From Unio delphinus (Eukaryota; Mollusca; Bivalvia; Unionida; Unionidae), in NCBI GenBank assembly GCA_029339505.1, contig JAQISU010000171.1:322501-386500 (forward strand): a stretch of 64,000 bases of DNA, read 5' to 3'. This document shows positions 32,230-42,899 of this stretch, in pieces. Below the pieces are notes generated by a model. It was not told the DNA's origin. It made no database searches and worked only from the letters and a program-made list of their open reading frames with translations. The position numbers and the translations under genes were made by a program. Position 1 is the first letter of the stretch. Every line of letters starts with the position of its first letter.

Positions 32230-32644
32230 TGTATTTCTAATTTTGACATCGCGGAATCATAAATACTTACCATCACTGAGAACTCACTATCTGATATCAT
32301 TGAGGTTATTGAGATCATGCTGGTTTTCGGGTTTGTGTTCTCCACTATTTGTTGAAGTAATTCCTGCGGTGTTGTCATTGTTATTATATTCATTTTGTCG
32401 CTCTAATTTTGATATTGCGGAATCATAAATACTTACCATCACTGAGAATTCACTATCTGATATAAATGTATCATCGAGCGACGACGATATCAACGAGGAT
32501 AATTGCGTGTACGCGGTTGATACAACATGAAATTTAAATAAATAATCTTGCAGTTTACACTGACTGCATGATGATATTTTTTTTGTTATAATCGAAATTA
32601 TTCCCGCAATTGTTGTCGCCGCGGATATACAAATTGGAACAGCT
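32230..32644 (-). pseudogene. two-TM membrane protein of element B, C-terminal part
   Basis: Contains SSSLDDTFISDSEFSVM and ISKLERQNEYNNN, as in element A, plus the second hydrophobic segment near 32590-32640. It is cut at 32644 by the LTR retrotransposon; the N-terminal part is at 37392-37606. The tail carries the TM/mCP duplication (copies near 32110-32235 and 32285-32420). Confidence 0.75.
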
Positions 32645-34159
32645 TGTAACAGAATTGTTACCGAGAGGATGGTGGATTAAATGAACAACTCAAACACAAT
32701 GTGTGAAAGAAAATATAAATTTATGAAATAAATTATTAATGAAAAATAATGATGTATCAACACAATAACTCATGCGTTCAACCCACAATTACACCAACAA
32801 CCATTCACAATACATGAAAAAATTAAATATTAATGCAAAATAAAACACAGATACAATGGAATCTCTTGGACTATACACAGATCCAAGGAACCTTTACAAA
32901 AGTTCTATTAACGCAAGTATAAATCACGATAATAAACAAACATCAAACTATACTATCGCACGTATGGATTGCGACAACTAGCACGAACATATACAGGTAT
33001 TCAATCAAGTTGCTAGCTTTTATTGAGAATCATGCAATGCCTTGAAATACTATTGTGTTCTGAAATAACCATGTAAATACAACTATGTATTCAATTGTAC
33101 ACAATTGCAACACACACATGTGTCTCGACCCTGTATAACCGTACGATTCACACACAGTTGAATCGCCGCCCAGTTTCCCCGAAGACCTAGGGTTTGACCA
33201 ATACTTTTATCGGCCGTTTGCCCTTCACGGATCCACCACAGTTATACGTACAGACAGCATACAACATCTACTAGAACCAACGTTCCTCAATACCCTAGAT
33301 GTCGCCCCGGATGTTTATAACTCTAGACAGCTCCAACACTCGGACTTCTAGCTTTCCGGATATTTACACGTCACGACAGATGTAGACGAACAGACAGTTC
33401 GACAGACAGACAGTCAGATACTTCAATTCGATTGCACAATAAATCAGCAACAATTTCAGCTACGATATCAGATGTTATCAGAGATGTTCCGCAATAAATC
33501 AGCTATAATTCAGAGATGTTCTCAGTGATGTTATCACAGATGCTCTCAGTGATGTTATCAGAGATGCTATCAGATGTTAACAACCGACGTTATCAACGAT
33601 GTTATCAGACGACGTTATCAGATGTTAACAACCGACGTTATCAGCTACAATAAAGAAACCAGACTAATAACAGTTGTCTCAAAAAATAATCTAAACCTTA
33701 GATCACGCTATTGCATTTAAAGTCTAATGGTGACTAGTAATTCCAAATATTCCACGTTTAAAATCTGCATTGCAATAAAGGCATCATTATATGAAATGAT
33801 AAACTGAATAAAATTCACAATAAAACGAAATATAAATTTAACACTCACCCCTTTGGCTGGAGATTAATGACAGGCTATCTTTCCTACGATAAGACACTTT
33901 TGGTCCCGTAATTATTATGAGAAATATTCTGTCTTATATACTCTCAAATAGGAGAGCAGAAATCACGGCAAGATTACCGTGCACCCCGTGATTCTTGGTG
34001 GTCCCTGACAGGCACATGCAAACCGTTACACGCCGCTTACCTTGGAGAAAACCACTTATTCACCCCAGGCAATGCATGTACGACGAAACAAAGAAAATGG
34101 TGAGATTAGTTTGTAAATCAAGAAGAAAATAAATTTAATTTTCGCCTAATTCTGTGACA
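32645..34159 (-). repeat. complete 3' LTR, 1515 bp
   Basis: On the coding strand it begins TGTCACAGAATT and ends AATTCTGTTACA, a near-perfect 12-bp inverted repeat. It contains a GATGTTATCAGA-type short repeat cluster at 33460-33650. The outer edge meets the CAGCT duplication. 34000-34159 matches 37209-37386 almost exactly. Confidence 0.85.
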
Positions 34160-34175
34160 ATACCTCCCTCCTAAG
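34160..34175 (-). promoter_or_regulatory. polypurine tract of the LTR element
   Basis: On the coding strand TTAGGAGGGAGGTAT lies directly upstream of the 3' LTR start, where plus-strand DNA priming is expected. Confidence 0.8.
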
Positions 34176-34308
34176 AATAAAAATGTACACATTTTTAAAA
34201 CTAACACAGAATAGAAGAAAAATAACTACTGATGATATCTTACAACATTTACACTGGTTATACTACAAACTGGATTTTATTACTGGGCAAATTCATACAA
34301 ATTTCCCA

Positions 34309-37248
34309 TCATGTCCTACTCAAGTAGTCTGTGCCTATATTTTCAACTCCCCTTATTGCTTCTACACGGAAACGATAAGGTTGTAGTGTTAGCGCCCAAC
34401 GCATCAACCGAGCGTTAGCGACCTTGGCCTTGTTTAAGTACAGTAGGGGTTGGTGATCAGTCTCGAGAACGAAATCTCTCCCAAATAGATATGCGTGATA
34501 CTTCCCAATTCCCCATACTACGGCCAAACATTCCTTTTCTATGACGGAATAATTCTTCTCCCTGGGTAGCAATTTCCTACTCGAGTAAGCTACGGGTAAC
34601 TTACTGTCGTCTTGCTCTTGCAGTAAAACTGCCCCCAACCCAGTTTCAGAAGCATCTGTTCTTAGAATAAACGGTTTGCTGACATCTGGCAATTTTAATA
34701 TAGGTGCACTAACCAGTTTCTCTTTCCGAGTACAAAATGCTTTATCTTGTGGCGGTCCCCATTCAACTTTGTTTGGTTGCCCCTTTTTGGTCAAATCAGA
34801 CAGTGGGCTCGCAATGGCTGCAAAGTTCGGTATAAACTTTCTATAAAACCCTACTAGACCTAGAAATGATCTTACCTGCGTTTTATTGGTTGGCTTTGGT
34901 GCGTCTCTAATTGCTTCAACTTGCTTGGGATGAGGTTTTAACTGACCCATACCGCTGACCCTATGACCCAAACAATCTAAATCTGTATAACCAATACTGC
35001 ATTTAGTGGGTCTCACTGTGAGGTTCGCTCTGCGGAGTCTATTGAAGAGCTCGCTCAGGACGGACACGTGCTCACTCCAAGTATTCGTGTACACGAATAT
35101 GTCGTCTACAAAGCTATCAACGTTTGCTAAACCTTTCAGCAACTTTCGCATCAAACGACAACAGGTGGCGCTGGCTCCAACTAACCCGAATGGCATCACT
35201 TTGAATTGATACAATCCTTTCTGGGTCGCAAATGCCGTCAAAGTTCGGGACTCTGTGACAATGGGAACCTGCCAATATCCCTTGGACAGATCCAATTTGG
35301 AAATCCATCGGTTTCCCGACAACTTCGCAAATAGACTCTCCATATCTGGCATTGGTTCTGCATCGAACACAGTGATTTTATTTAACTGCCAAAAATCAAT
35401 GCAGAATCGGTTCGTCCCGTCCTTTTTCCTTACTAGCACTACTGGAGACGAATATGGTGAGTTGGAGGGTTCAATCACCCCCAGATCCAACATTTTACCC
35501 ACCTCTTCGTCCACAGCTTCACGTGCGTTGTATGGCACCGGATATCCCTTGATTCGAATAGGGTCAGACGTATTCAGTTTAATTTTGAGGTCCAACAAAG
35601 TTGTACAACCTGGTCTATCTGTGAATACATAAGAGTGTTTAGCCAAGAGCGCATTAATCTGTTGACGCTGGTCTTTCGTCAACTCCGCACTCACATCGAC
35701 TTTATCTATCCCTTCCACCGCAATTCCCAAGGGACATTCAAGGGAACTCTCGATATTCGAATCTGCTTCATCATCGTCTACGACTGCCGTACAAACGACA
35801 TTTAAGACCCCCTTTTCAACATTGTCGCTCTGTCTCTTGATATACAACTTGAGCATGTTAGCATGGAATGTCTTTAAATTACCGTCCATGTCAATTTTAT
35901 AGTCCATGTCACCTTTTACCTCCTTAACTTCATATGGACCTTTCCACTGGACTAATAACTTATTTGAGCTCGTTGGAAGAAGCAATAGCACCTGATCTCC
36001 TACAAGAAATTTCCTATTTCGCGCTCTGCGGTTGTAATACTTGGCATATCTACGCCCCGATTTAATCAATTCGTCACGTGCCATCTGGCATGTACTCTCA
36101 AGTTTATTTCTTAGATCTAACACGTACTGGTAAGTTGTTTTTATTTCCTCGTTCGCGACGTCACCAGTCCATAGTTCGGGTAGTATCCGCATCGGGCCTC
36201 GAACTGTTCTACTGTACAACAGTTCGAAGGGTGAAAACCCTAAACTTTCCTGCGGTACTTCACGGTACGCGAACAGAACAGCGTTTAAATAACGGTCCCA
36301 GTCTTGCGGACGTTCCGCGCACATCTTTCGTAGCATGCTTTTCAGGGTACCATTAAACTTCTCTACCAGTCCATTGCACATCGGATGGTATGGGGTAGTG
36401 TTTAGCTGTTTGATGGATAACAGCCTACTTATTTCACCCATGAGGTCAGAGGTGAATTGGGCACCACAATCCGTGAGGATTTCTTCTGGCACCCCTACCC
36501 TACTGAAGATATCAACTAATGCTTCAGCTACCCTTTCCGTTTCAATAGTTGGTAACGCTACGGCTTCAGGGTATCTGGTTGCGTAGTCAACCAGAGTAAG
36601 AATATACCGATTCTTTCTTTCGGTAACTGGGTGTATTGGTCCTACAATATCTACTGCCACTCTTTTAAACGGTGTATCTATTAATGGCATCTGTCCTAAG
36701 GGCACCCTTGTGACCCTTCCCTTACATACGGTTTTCTGACATAAGTCGCACGACCTACAGAACCGTGTGACATCGCCATTAACACCGGGCCAGTAGAATT
36801 CAGCGACTACCCTGCTAGTGGTCTTAGCCTTACCTAGGTGTCCTGCCATGCTTGACTCATGCGCCACCCTAAGTACTTGAGATCTATATCTCTGGGGTAC
36901 GACCACTTGCCAATACTTCTTACCCTCCCGAGCGCTAAACTCCCTATAAATTAATCCGTTCTTGCGTACGAATCTCGAGCTACCCCCACGCTTGCAATGT
37001 TTAATCGCGCCGGACGTGATTTTCTCAACAATTGTTCTGATGGATTCATCATGTTCTTGCTCTTGTTTGAAATCATCACGCGAAATTCCCGAGATCGATT
37101 CAGGGACTATTAATTTATGAAACGCGGTTTTCTTTCGCCGTGTTTGCGCGCGCGTTTTGACTGCAAATGCCAAAGGTATTTTAAAATCGGCCATAGTTGG
37201 AAGACGGGAACCCCGTGATTCTTGGTGTTCCCTGACAGGCACATGCAA
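34309..37248 (-). CDS. Pol polyprotein: integrase - reverse transcriptase - RNase H (Gmr1-like), intact ORF
   Basis: 979 codons without a stop. Order: zinc-binding H2C2 domain (HESSMAGHLGKAKTT ... CRSCDLCQK); integrase core with Asp in VDIVGPIH, Asp in ILTDCGAQF, Glu in NGLVEKFNGTL; a chromodomain-like tail (LLVQWKGPYEV); RT with CIDFWQLNKI, KLDLSKGYWQVP, MPFGLVGASA and the catalytic box FVDDIFVY; RNase H with LRTDASETGLGAVLL and ETDHQPLLYL, ending GTDYLSRT. CIDFWQLN has Trp where Arg is usual (CIDYRQLN), so RT may be impaired. The first codons lie in the LTR remnant, so this ATG is a product of the deletion. No protease or gag is present. Confidence 0.9.
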   Translation of the reverse strand: MHVPVREHQESRGSRLPTMADFKIPLAFAVKTRAQTRRKKTAFHKLIVPESISGISRDDFKQEQEHDESIRTIVEKITSGAIKHCKRGGSSRFVRKNGLIYREFSAREGKKYWQVVVPQRYRSQVLRVAHESSMAGHLGKAKTTSRVVAEFYWPGVNGDVTRFCRSCDLCQKTVCKGRVTRVPLGQMPLIDTPFKRVAVDIVGPIHPVTERKNRYILTLVDYATRYPEAVALPTIETERVAEALVDIFSRVGVPEEILTDCGAQFTSDLMGEISRLLSIKQLNTTPYHPMCNGLVEKFNGTLKSMLRKMCAERPQDWDRYLNAVLFAYREVPQESLGFSPFELLYSRTVRGPMRILPELWTGDVANEEIKTTYQYVLDLRNKLESTCQMARDELIKSGRRYAKYYNRRARNRKFLVGDQVLLLLPTSSNKLLVQWKGPYEVKEVKGDMDYKIDMDGNLKTFHANMLKLYIKRQSDNVEKGVLNVVCTAVVDDDEADSNIESSLECPLGIAVEGIDKVDVSAELTKDQRQQINALLAKHSYVFTDRPGCTTLLDLKIKLNTSDPIRIKGYPVPYNAREAVDEEVGKMLDLGVIEPSNSPYSSPVVLVRKKDGTNRFCIDFWQLNKITVFDAEPMPDMESLFAKLSGNRWISKLDLSKGYWQVPIVTESRTLTAFATQKGLYQFKVMPFGLVGASATCCRLMRKLLKGLANVDSFVDDIFVYTNTWSEHVSVLSELFNRLRRANLTVRPTKCSIGYTDLDCLGHRVSGMGQLKPHPKQVEAIRDAPKPTNKTQVRSFLGLVGFYRKFIPNFAAIASPLSDLTKKGQPNKVEWGPPQDKAFCTRKEKLVSAPILKLPDVSKPFILRTDASETGLGAVLLQEQDDSKLPVAYSSRKLLPREKNYSVIEKECLAVVWGIGKYHAYLFGRDFVLETDHQPLLYLNKAKVANARLMRWALTLQPYRFRVEAIRGVENIGTDYLSRT

Positions 37249-37386
37249 ATCGTTACACGCCGCTTACCTTGGAGAAAACCACTTATTCACCCCAGGCAAT
37301 GCATGTACGACGAAACAAAGAAAATGGTGAGATTAGTTTGTAAATCAAGAAGAAAATAAATTTAATTTTCGCCTAATTCTGTGACA
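37209..37386 (-). repeat. 5' LTR remnant
   Basis: Matches the first 178 bp (coding strand) of the 3' LTR with a handful of differences. The match ends abruptly at about 37208, where coding sequence for the integrase N-terminus begins. Confidence 0.85.
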
Positions 37387-37606
37387 CAGCTATCGGAGCA
37401 ATCATTGTCACCGAAGATAGTATTATACCAGCTCCGGCGATTACACCACTCACCGAGTACACGGTAACATCAATTGCGGTGATTCTTCGTCGGTATTTTT
37501 TTATTTTTATTTGATACTCCTCGGCGAGGGTTTTGAGTCTAGTTTGAAATTCTCTGACCTGATCATAGCAATATTGAGATACCGAAGGTACCGTTGATGA
37601 CGACAT
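37387..37606 (-). pseudogene. two-TM membrane protein of element B, N-terminal part
   Basis: Starts MSSSTVPSVSQYCYDQVREF; then TRLKTLAEEYQIKIKKYRRR and the first hydrophobic segment VYSVSGVIAGAGIILSSVTM. Interrupted at 37391 by the LTR element. The first 20 residues differ from the A copy, whereas the coiled-coil and TM parts match closely. Confidence 0.8.
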
Positions 37607-37662
37607 TTTATTTCTAAATCAGTTTACGATTTGAAACCGCTAGTGAAATTGCTTTGCAATTT

Positions 37663-38750
37663 TCAGTTTAGTTGTTTACTCAAATCTGCTACGAATTCCA
37701 CATACCATGATACCGAGACTCTAACCAAATTTTTATGAGTGGATGCTATCGTGAACTGTTGTATTATATCCTTGTCGATGATTGTTGATATCGTATTGTT
37801 GACCCCAGATGAACTCGACGATGATATATTAAATTGAGTTGGTGTCACTAGTGTTAATCGATAAATACCTTTGACGGCTGCAGTGATATCTAATTTGTTA
37901 TTTGTGGATGTCCACGCAAATGATCCGTGTTGGATCGTGTATACTACGTTGTTGGTTTTCGTATGAGGGATTTTTGTTTTTTCAACGATTGTTATCATCC
38001 TCGTTGCATCTTCCCTGATTGCCTCGATGGTATTTTTCATCTCATCTATGGATTTTTTAATATCAGGAAGTTTTATATTAATTTTATCCAACGTGGTTGC
38101 AAAATATTTTCTCAATGATATTTTTACGAAATGATGTAAATTTTTAATCGTGATCTGCATATTTGCTTTGAAGTGTTGCTAGTTCCAACATAGAATCTTT
38201 TATCGTTGTGAGCTTCGGTGTAGTCACCGGTAGATTTCCAAGGAAATCTAGTAACGGGTTGTCAATATTGTTAATTCTATCAACAATAGTTGATACAAGT
38301 ACACCCGGTTTGAGTTTACCCTGATCGGAAAATAACGCGATAGTGCCTTCGGGTATACCACTTTTTTTAAACTAAAATATCATCCAGGGAAATATTACTA
38401 GATTTCAATTTACCCTGATCGGAAAACAACGCGATAGTGCCTTCGGTTGCGTCTCGTTGTTTAACTAAAATATCATCCATGGAAACATTACTAGATTTCA
38501 ATTTACCCTGATTAGAAAATAACGCGATTGTGCCTTCGGTTGCGTCTCGTTGTTTAACTAAAATATCATCTAGGGAAACATTACTAGATTTCAATTTACC
38601 CTGACGATCTTGAAATACGGAGTCAACACTTGTTAAGTTTAACGTCTCAGCGATTTCATCTTCGATTATTTTTTTTATATCACCGGTCGCAGATGTTTCT
38701 GTTGCTGGTTTCTTCAGCGCTGATAGAGGTCTTCCCCAAATATCAATCAT
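37663..38750 (-). pseudogene. fibre-like protein of element B with 31-residue shaft repeats
   Basis: Starts MIDIWGRPLSALKKPA (ATG ending at 38750), in frame with the protease upstream. Three 93-bp repeats at 38371-38650 encode NVSLDDILVKQRDATEGTI plus ALFSDQGKLKSS. A frameshift near 38365 leads to the segment at 37663-38160. That segment has a coiled-coil part (KKSIDEMKNTIEAIREDATR) and a beta-rich head (NVVYTIQHGSFAW, GIYRLTLVTPTQFNI). Repeat number differs from A, which has one such unit and a different repeat (FFGTP). This suggests rapid shaft-length evolution. Confidence 0.62.
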
Positions 38751-39175
38751 GTTATTGTAAAACTCTCTCTCTCTCTCTAAAAAGCGATTGCTGGTGTATT
38801 CATTCACGACAGCATGTGGTGGTTTTCCAGATGTTGAAATAGCATCAAGAACATTCAATACTTCGCTGCCGCATATTGGTGGATCATTCATTTGTTGTGT
38901 TTGTAGCGTAGAATACCAATGAGGGGTGTTTAATTGTTGTATATAGCGGTTAAATTCCTTCGGCGCTAATCCATATGAATCAAAATAAACGATTGCACGT
39001 GGATCAATTGCGTATGCAACCCAGTGGGTTCCGGGTCCGGTGCTGTTATCGAGATTATTGATGCCGGTTTCAACGCTGTTTGGTTGTGTTGGTAACTGAT
39101 CTTTCATAAAGACACCTCTGAAGTTTTTAATCGCGAGTTTTTTTTAGCAGCATCGAGTAAATCAAAATTGGACAT
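38751..39175 (-). pseudogene. adenovirus-type cysteine protease of element B, frameshifted
   Basis: MSNFDLLDAAKK at 39175; a frameshift near 39145 (poly-T/A run) precedes the open frame from 39107. Catalytic residues remain: His in GPGTHWVAYAID, Asp in YFDSYGLAP, Cys in PPICGSEVLNVLDAI. The end reads through a GA-rich stretch (NRFLEREREFYNN) straight into the fibre frame with no stop. Confidence 0.8.
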
Positions 39176-39359
39176 AGGAACCATAGGTTTCTCAGTCAAA
39201 GACTCTACAACCATCGGTTTGGAAATCGAAGATTTCTGGGTTAATAAACCGTTCCTGGTAGTCTTAGACCCTTTCCGCTGTACCATGAATACGGGGTTCC
39301 TGGCAGTCTTAGACCCTTTCCCTTCTTTTTCTTTTATATCCCTTCCCATTTGCTTTTTT

Positions 39360-39708
39360 TAGTGCTATTCCTGCCGCGGTACCAACGGCTCCTAACGCCG
39401 CCGCTTTAGCTACCGCTGGGGCAGCTGCAGCAATCAATGCTAGTAACGCAGCTAACAACGGGAATATACCGCCGGTCTTTTTCATATTGGCAATTGCAGC
39501 TGCAGAGATAGTGATCTGAACGCCTTTTTATCTTTGAAAGCATCATTGAGTGTTTTACTTGACGAGTTGTCAGTGACAATTTATTCGCCCCGCCAGTCAT
39601 CTGATTGGGTTTCAGTGTTATTGTGGTTCCACATTTTTTAGCTGATTCCGATTGTAATTTCTTGAGTTGACCTGGAGTTAATGCAACACTAATATGACTG
39701 TATTTCAT
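39360..39708 (-). pseudogene. pVI-like hydrophobic protein of element B, frameshifted
   Basis: Starts MKYSHISVALTPGQLKKLQS after TTGTATA, as in A. A one-base loss in an A-run near 39535 shifts the frame out of the Ala-rich helix. In the correct phase the Ala-rich part (GIFPLLAALLALIAAAAP-like) is still readable to about 39360. It lies between MCP and protease. Confidence 0.65.
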
Positions 39709-39734
39709 TATACAATAGCAGATTGATCTAATTG

Positions 39735-41154
39735 TTACATGTTTTCCACTGGCGCATCTATCACTCTCATTCTTCCACCAATACCTTCGAGTAGCATTGA
39801 TTTATCGCTGGGAATGACAGCAACCGCTCTATAATTGGCAATCATATCAGGACCCATAATAGCCCGGTTTATATTAGCTCTAAAGTGTATATCAACAACT
39901 GACTGTCTTGTTAAATCAAGATGTTCCAATGAAAAGTAATCAATCGGATATAAATTCCTAAAATCATATTGTGATATTTGCAAACCAGTATCGACATTTT
40001 GATCGCGTGCCATAAATGACAACAATCTATGATACACGCGGGCAATATGGTTTTGACCGTAGTTAAGTTGTATATCCTCGGATGGTTCTTGCTGACAGTT
40101 TATTCTCAGTGAGACGTCACTGATACCAAGTTGATCAAATATCGTATGGCTGCGTAATTGTAAACCAACTCGCGCATTATCCTGTAACGCAATAAATATA
40201 TGATGTGGGGCTGGAACGCCTTTTTGTGATGCTAGGTTCCACGTAAATAACCCATTAACATCTGATGGCTTAACATCTGTAGTCGTTGTTAGCCAACTTA
40301 TCAGTGATTTTCCTCCTTGGTCCATAAATGATAGTAATTGTTCTTCTGCGGTGATTGATGGAGTCAGAACTGGTATCCATAATGATAGTTTTGTTAAAAT
40401 TAACTTTACCAGCATCAACATCTGGATGTGTAGGATCTGCTGGAATTCTCCAAATTGCATCATCGTCAGTACCTTTTCGTACGAGTGCTACTGTATGCTT
40501 TGCTCCATAAATAACTTTTCGAACATTTCTGCAGAATCCAAATATATGCTGCAGTGGAATCGCGCATGAAAATGATCTATTCGCTCCTTCCAACATTGAC
40601 ATACGTGTTGCAGCTCCTAAGTTGAAATCAGGCTCATGGTTTATAATCATATCCTCGACTTCATCATTATTATCAGGGTCAGCAGCACGATTCTTTGGTT
40701 GTCTGAAAATAAATGGATTTTTTCTAGCTTTATCCCTACCATCCTTTGCAAACATCATAGAAGTGCCTGCCGATCTTGTATAATCGTCGGAATATCTTGC
40801 TAGCCCGATTATTGTTGTAGCTACATCAACATCACGATTTATCGACTCAATCTCTTTTCCATCGATGAGATATTTTGCACTATCAAATAACGCCATGATC
40901 ACATTATTAACAAATCCGACTTGAGTACCAGCTGGATATAATGTATCATTTGCTCGTACAATTTCTCCTTCTACTTCAATAAACGCCTCACAAGGTAAAA
41001 AGTATTTACTGGTATCATGAACTTGAATTTCAATTCTTGTTCGACTATTTGAATCTATTGCGTGATAGGCATAAAATTGATAATCACGTACAGAATCATC
41101 CTTGCGCACTGGGGCGTTCATATCAAACGCTGGATCAGGTGACCTTTTGAACAT
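39735..41154 (-). pseudogene. major capsid protein of element B, one frameshift
   Basis: Starts MFKRSPDPAFDMNAPVRKDD (ATG ending at 41154). Blocks RDYQFYAYHAIDSN, HDTSKYFLPCEAFIEVEGEI, GLARYSDDYTRSAGTSMMFA, HIFGFCRNVRKVIYGAKHT and LYPIDYFSLEHLDLTRQSVV follow the A protein. A single shift near 40400 (an extra base in the run GTTTTGTTAAAATTAAC) splits it into frames 40270-41184 and 39735-40463. Otherwise nearly intact. Confidence 0.82.
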
Positions 41155-41195
41155 TTTATTATACATATCACTTTGATAAATCAAAGTCTAAATCA

Positions 41196-41644
41196 TCATC
41201 GTCGTCGTGGTTGTTTTAAACCACTTCCCGCTATCATATTTGCGATGTTGCTTTGGTCGCTGGTGTATGACAGAGTCATCAGTGACGCTAGTTTTATATC
41301 TACTGCGTTATTTATTATTTTACTAACACTCGCAGGCATTTCTGCTGTAGATGGTAACGATCCCGGTTTCTTTCGCCGTCGAACTAGCGCTGTTATTTTA
41401 TCCCGAGCAACCGAAAACGCTTTCCCGGCAGCATCTCCAATAGCGCTAATACCCTTATCACGAATAACATCAATAGCTTTCATCGATAACTGTTTTGCTA
41501 GCGGCGCTACTTTTGGAGCCATTCTTGCAAAAACCTTGCAATGGTATTACCGAGACCATCACCATAGTACTCTCTATAAACTGGAAACCGCGAGTTTACT
41601 ACATAGACGCTGATTGGTTTATCATGGTTGTAGTGTATGATCAT
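41196..41644 (-). pseudogene. pX-like basic protein of element B, one frameshift
   Basis: N-terminal part MIIHYNHDKPISVYVVNSRF and YYGDGLG. A frameshift near 41525 leads to RMAPKVAPLAKQLSMKAID, DAAGKAFSVARDKITALVRR and the terminal IAGSGLKQPRRR. Same plan as in A; the C-terminal Arg run is longer. Confidence 0.6.
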
Positions 41645-41711
41645 CTTATTTAAATGATATTTGCCTAATGTTGAAACGATTTCCAATCCAAAGGATTTTC
41701 AGTCATGGTGA

Positions 41712-42858
41712 TTAATCACTATGATAACCATGGTGATCCGTATGAATTTCCACTGACTCGTCGATGAAATCTCGATATGTTGCAATGTTCATGATACCAC
41801 CTTGAAATAACCGCATGCAGATATCAGCTGCTTCATTAATTATTTCCGGTGCGTTATTTCCGGCTCGTTTCCCTCCGATGAGAACCTCTAATCGTGCTAT
41901 ATCACCGAGAATATTACCAGGACAACTAACTAAAGCACCACCTGAAAAAGCCTTTTGATATCCATCTCCGTTTTTACTAGTTGCACCCTTTTCAGAATCA
42001 GCTTCTGATATTTCCTGGAGATGTTGGGATACAAAAGGTGCAACTGGTGTCGGTGGGGTTTCTATTTGATGTATCAACTTTTCAAGTTTCTTAAATCCTT
42101 CATCGTTGGGTTGTAGTTTAGACTTGTTAATTTTTTGCCAAATATACTTTTTTTTCTCCAATCCTTCTTATTAGTTATAGCATCTTCATATCATTGTTTC
42201 ATATACTGTTCTCGCTGATTCTTTGGAAATGAATCAACGATAAATTGAGCAAATTTTTTATCAAACTTAAACTTTTTAATATCATCTATCATATCACTTG
42301 TAAATATATTTTCAGGGGTAAGATCTCTTCGTTCTGTTTTACCCTTTTGTTCTTCTTGTTGAAATTCAGGTGGTGGTGGGATAATATCAATATCACCTGG
42401 TAGTTCAGTTTCTTCTTCTTCTGCAAGTGATACTTGGAGTTCAGGTGGTGGGGATCTAATATCAATACCACCTAATTGTTCAATTTTTCCTGAAGTTGTC
42501 GTTCTTGTCGTTTTGCAGTAGTTATATCACCAGGATGTGTTTTTAAAGATTTTATTGTTTGTTTGGATCTTTTTGCAATTTTTTCAAGTTCACCAATAAG
42601 AGGCTTTTCTTCTCTTGGCTTGTCCTTAGGAACATCCCCCCATATAGCTCGCTCAGTAGCTGATAATATCCCTTTTGCTGCTTCCTTTGTTGCTATAGTA
42701 ACCGGTTGAAATAACTGTTCAGATCCCACGGAAAGGTCAGTCTGAAGACTCTGCCGATTTTGTAATTTACCCCTGACAGAATCACGGACGGGTATATAGT
42801 TTTTGATTTTCGCCAGCCTCTCTCTCGCTAATCGAGTGGTTAATGCTTCATTTACCAT
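41712..42858 (-). pseudogene. scaffold-like protein of element B, frameshifted but full length
   Basis: The most complete copy. It starts MVNEALTTRLARERLAKIKN, then YIPVRDSVRGKLQ and a Lys/Gln-rich helix (GELEKIAKRSKQTIKSLK). After shifts near 42475 and 42165 it reads an acidic Pro-rich middle, then KKLEKLIHQIETPPTPVAPF and the conserved end LGDIARLEVLIGGKRAGNNA, ADICMRLFQGGIMN, TYRDFIDE. About 380 codons. The repeated LEVLxGGxRAGN ... ICxRLFxGGIM signature in A, B and C marks a core family gene with no known function. Confidence 0.6.
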
Positions 42859-42899
42859 TATTGAAATCGTAAACAATCTTCCAATTTGAATCTCGAAGA

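Larger units (their letters stand above)
32645..37386 (-). mobile_element. Gmr1-like Ty3/gypsy LTR retrotransposon, internally deleted
   Basis: Bounded by TG...CA ends and flanked by a perfect 5-bp duplication CAGCT (32640-32644 and 37387-37391) inside the TM gene of element B. The minus strand is the coding strand. The 3' LTR is complete (32645-34159) with a polypurine tract beside it. Only the first about 178 bp of the 5' LTR remain (37209-37386). The rest of the 5' LTR, primer site, gag and protease are deleted. One long ORF has integrase before RT-RNase H, the order of Gmr1-type elements and not the usual gypsy order. Confidence 0.9.

Noticed and set aside
32645..34159. 1.5-kb segment as host or element B non-coding DNA
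   Set aside because: TG...CA ends, the CAGCT duplication, the adjacent polypurine tract and the match to 37209-37386 show that it is the 3' LTR.
34183..36586. Plus-strand ORFs opposite the Gmr1-like Pol
   Set aside because: They are shadows of the 979-codon minus-strand ORF with clear catalytic motifs.
38367..39107. Protease-fibre fusion as a definite single gene product
   Set aside because: The frame relation depends on a GA microsatellite that differs in A, and C has clear stops; reported only as an observation.
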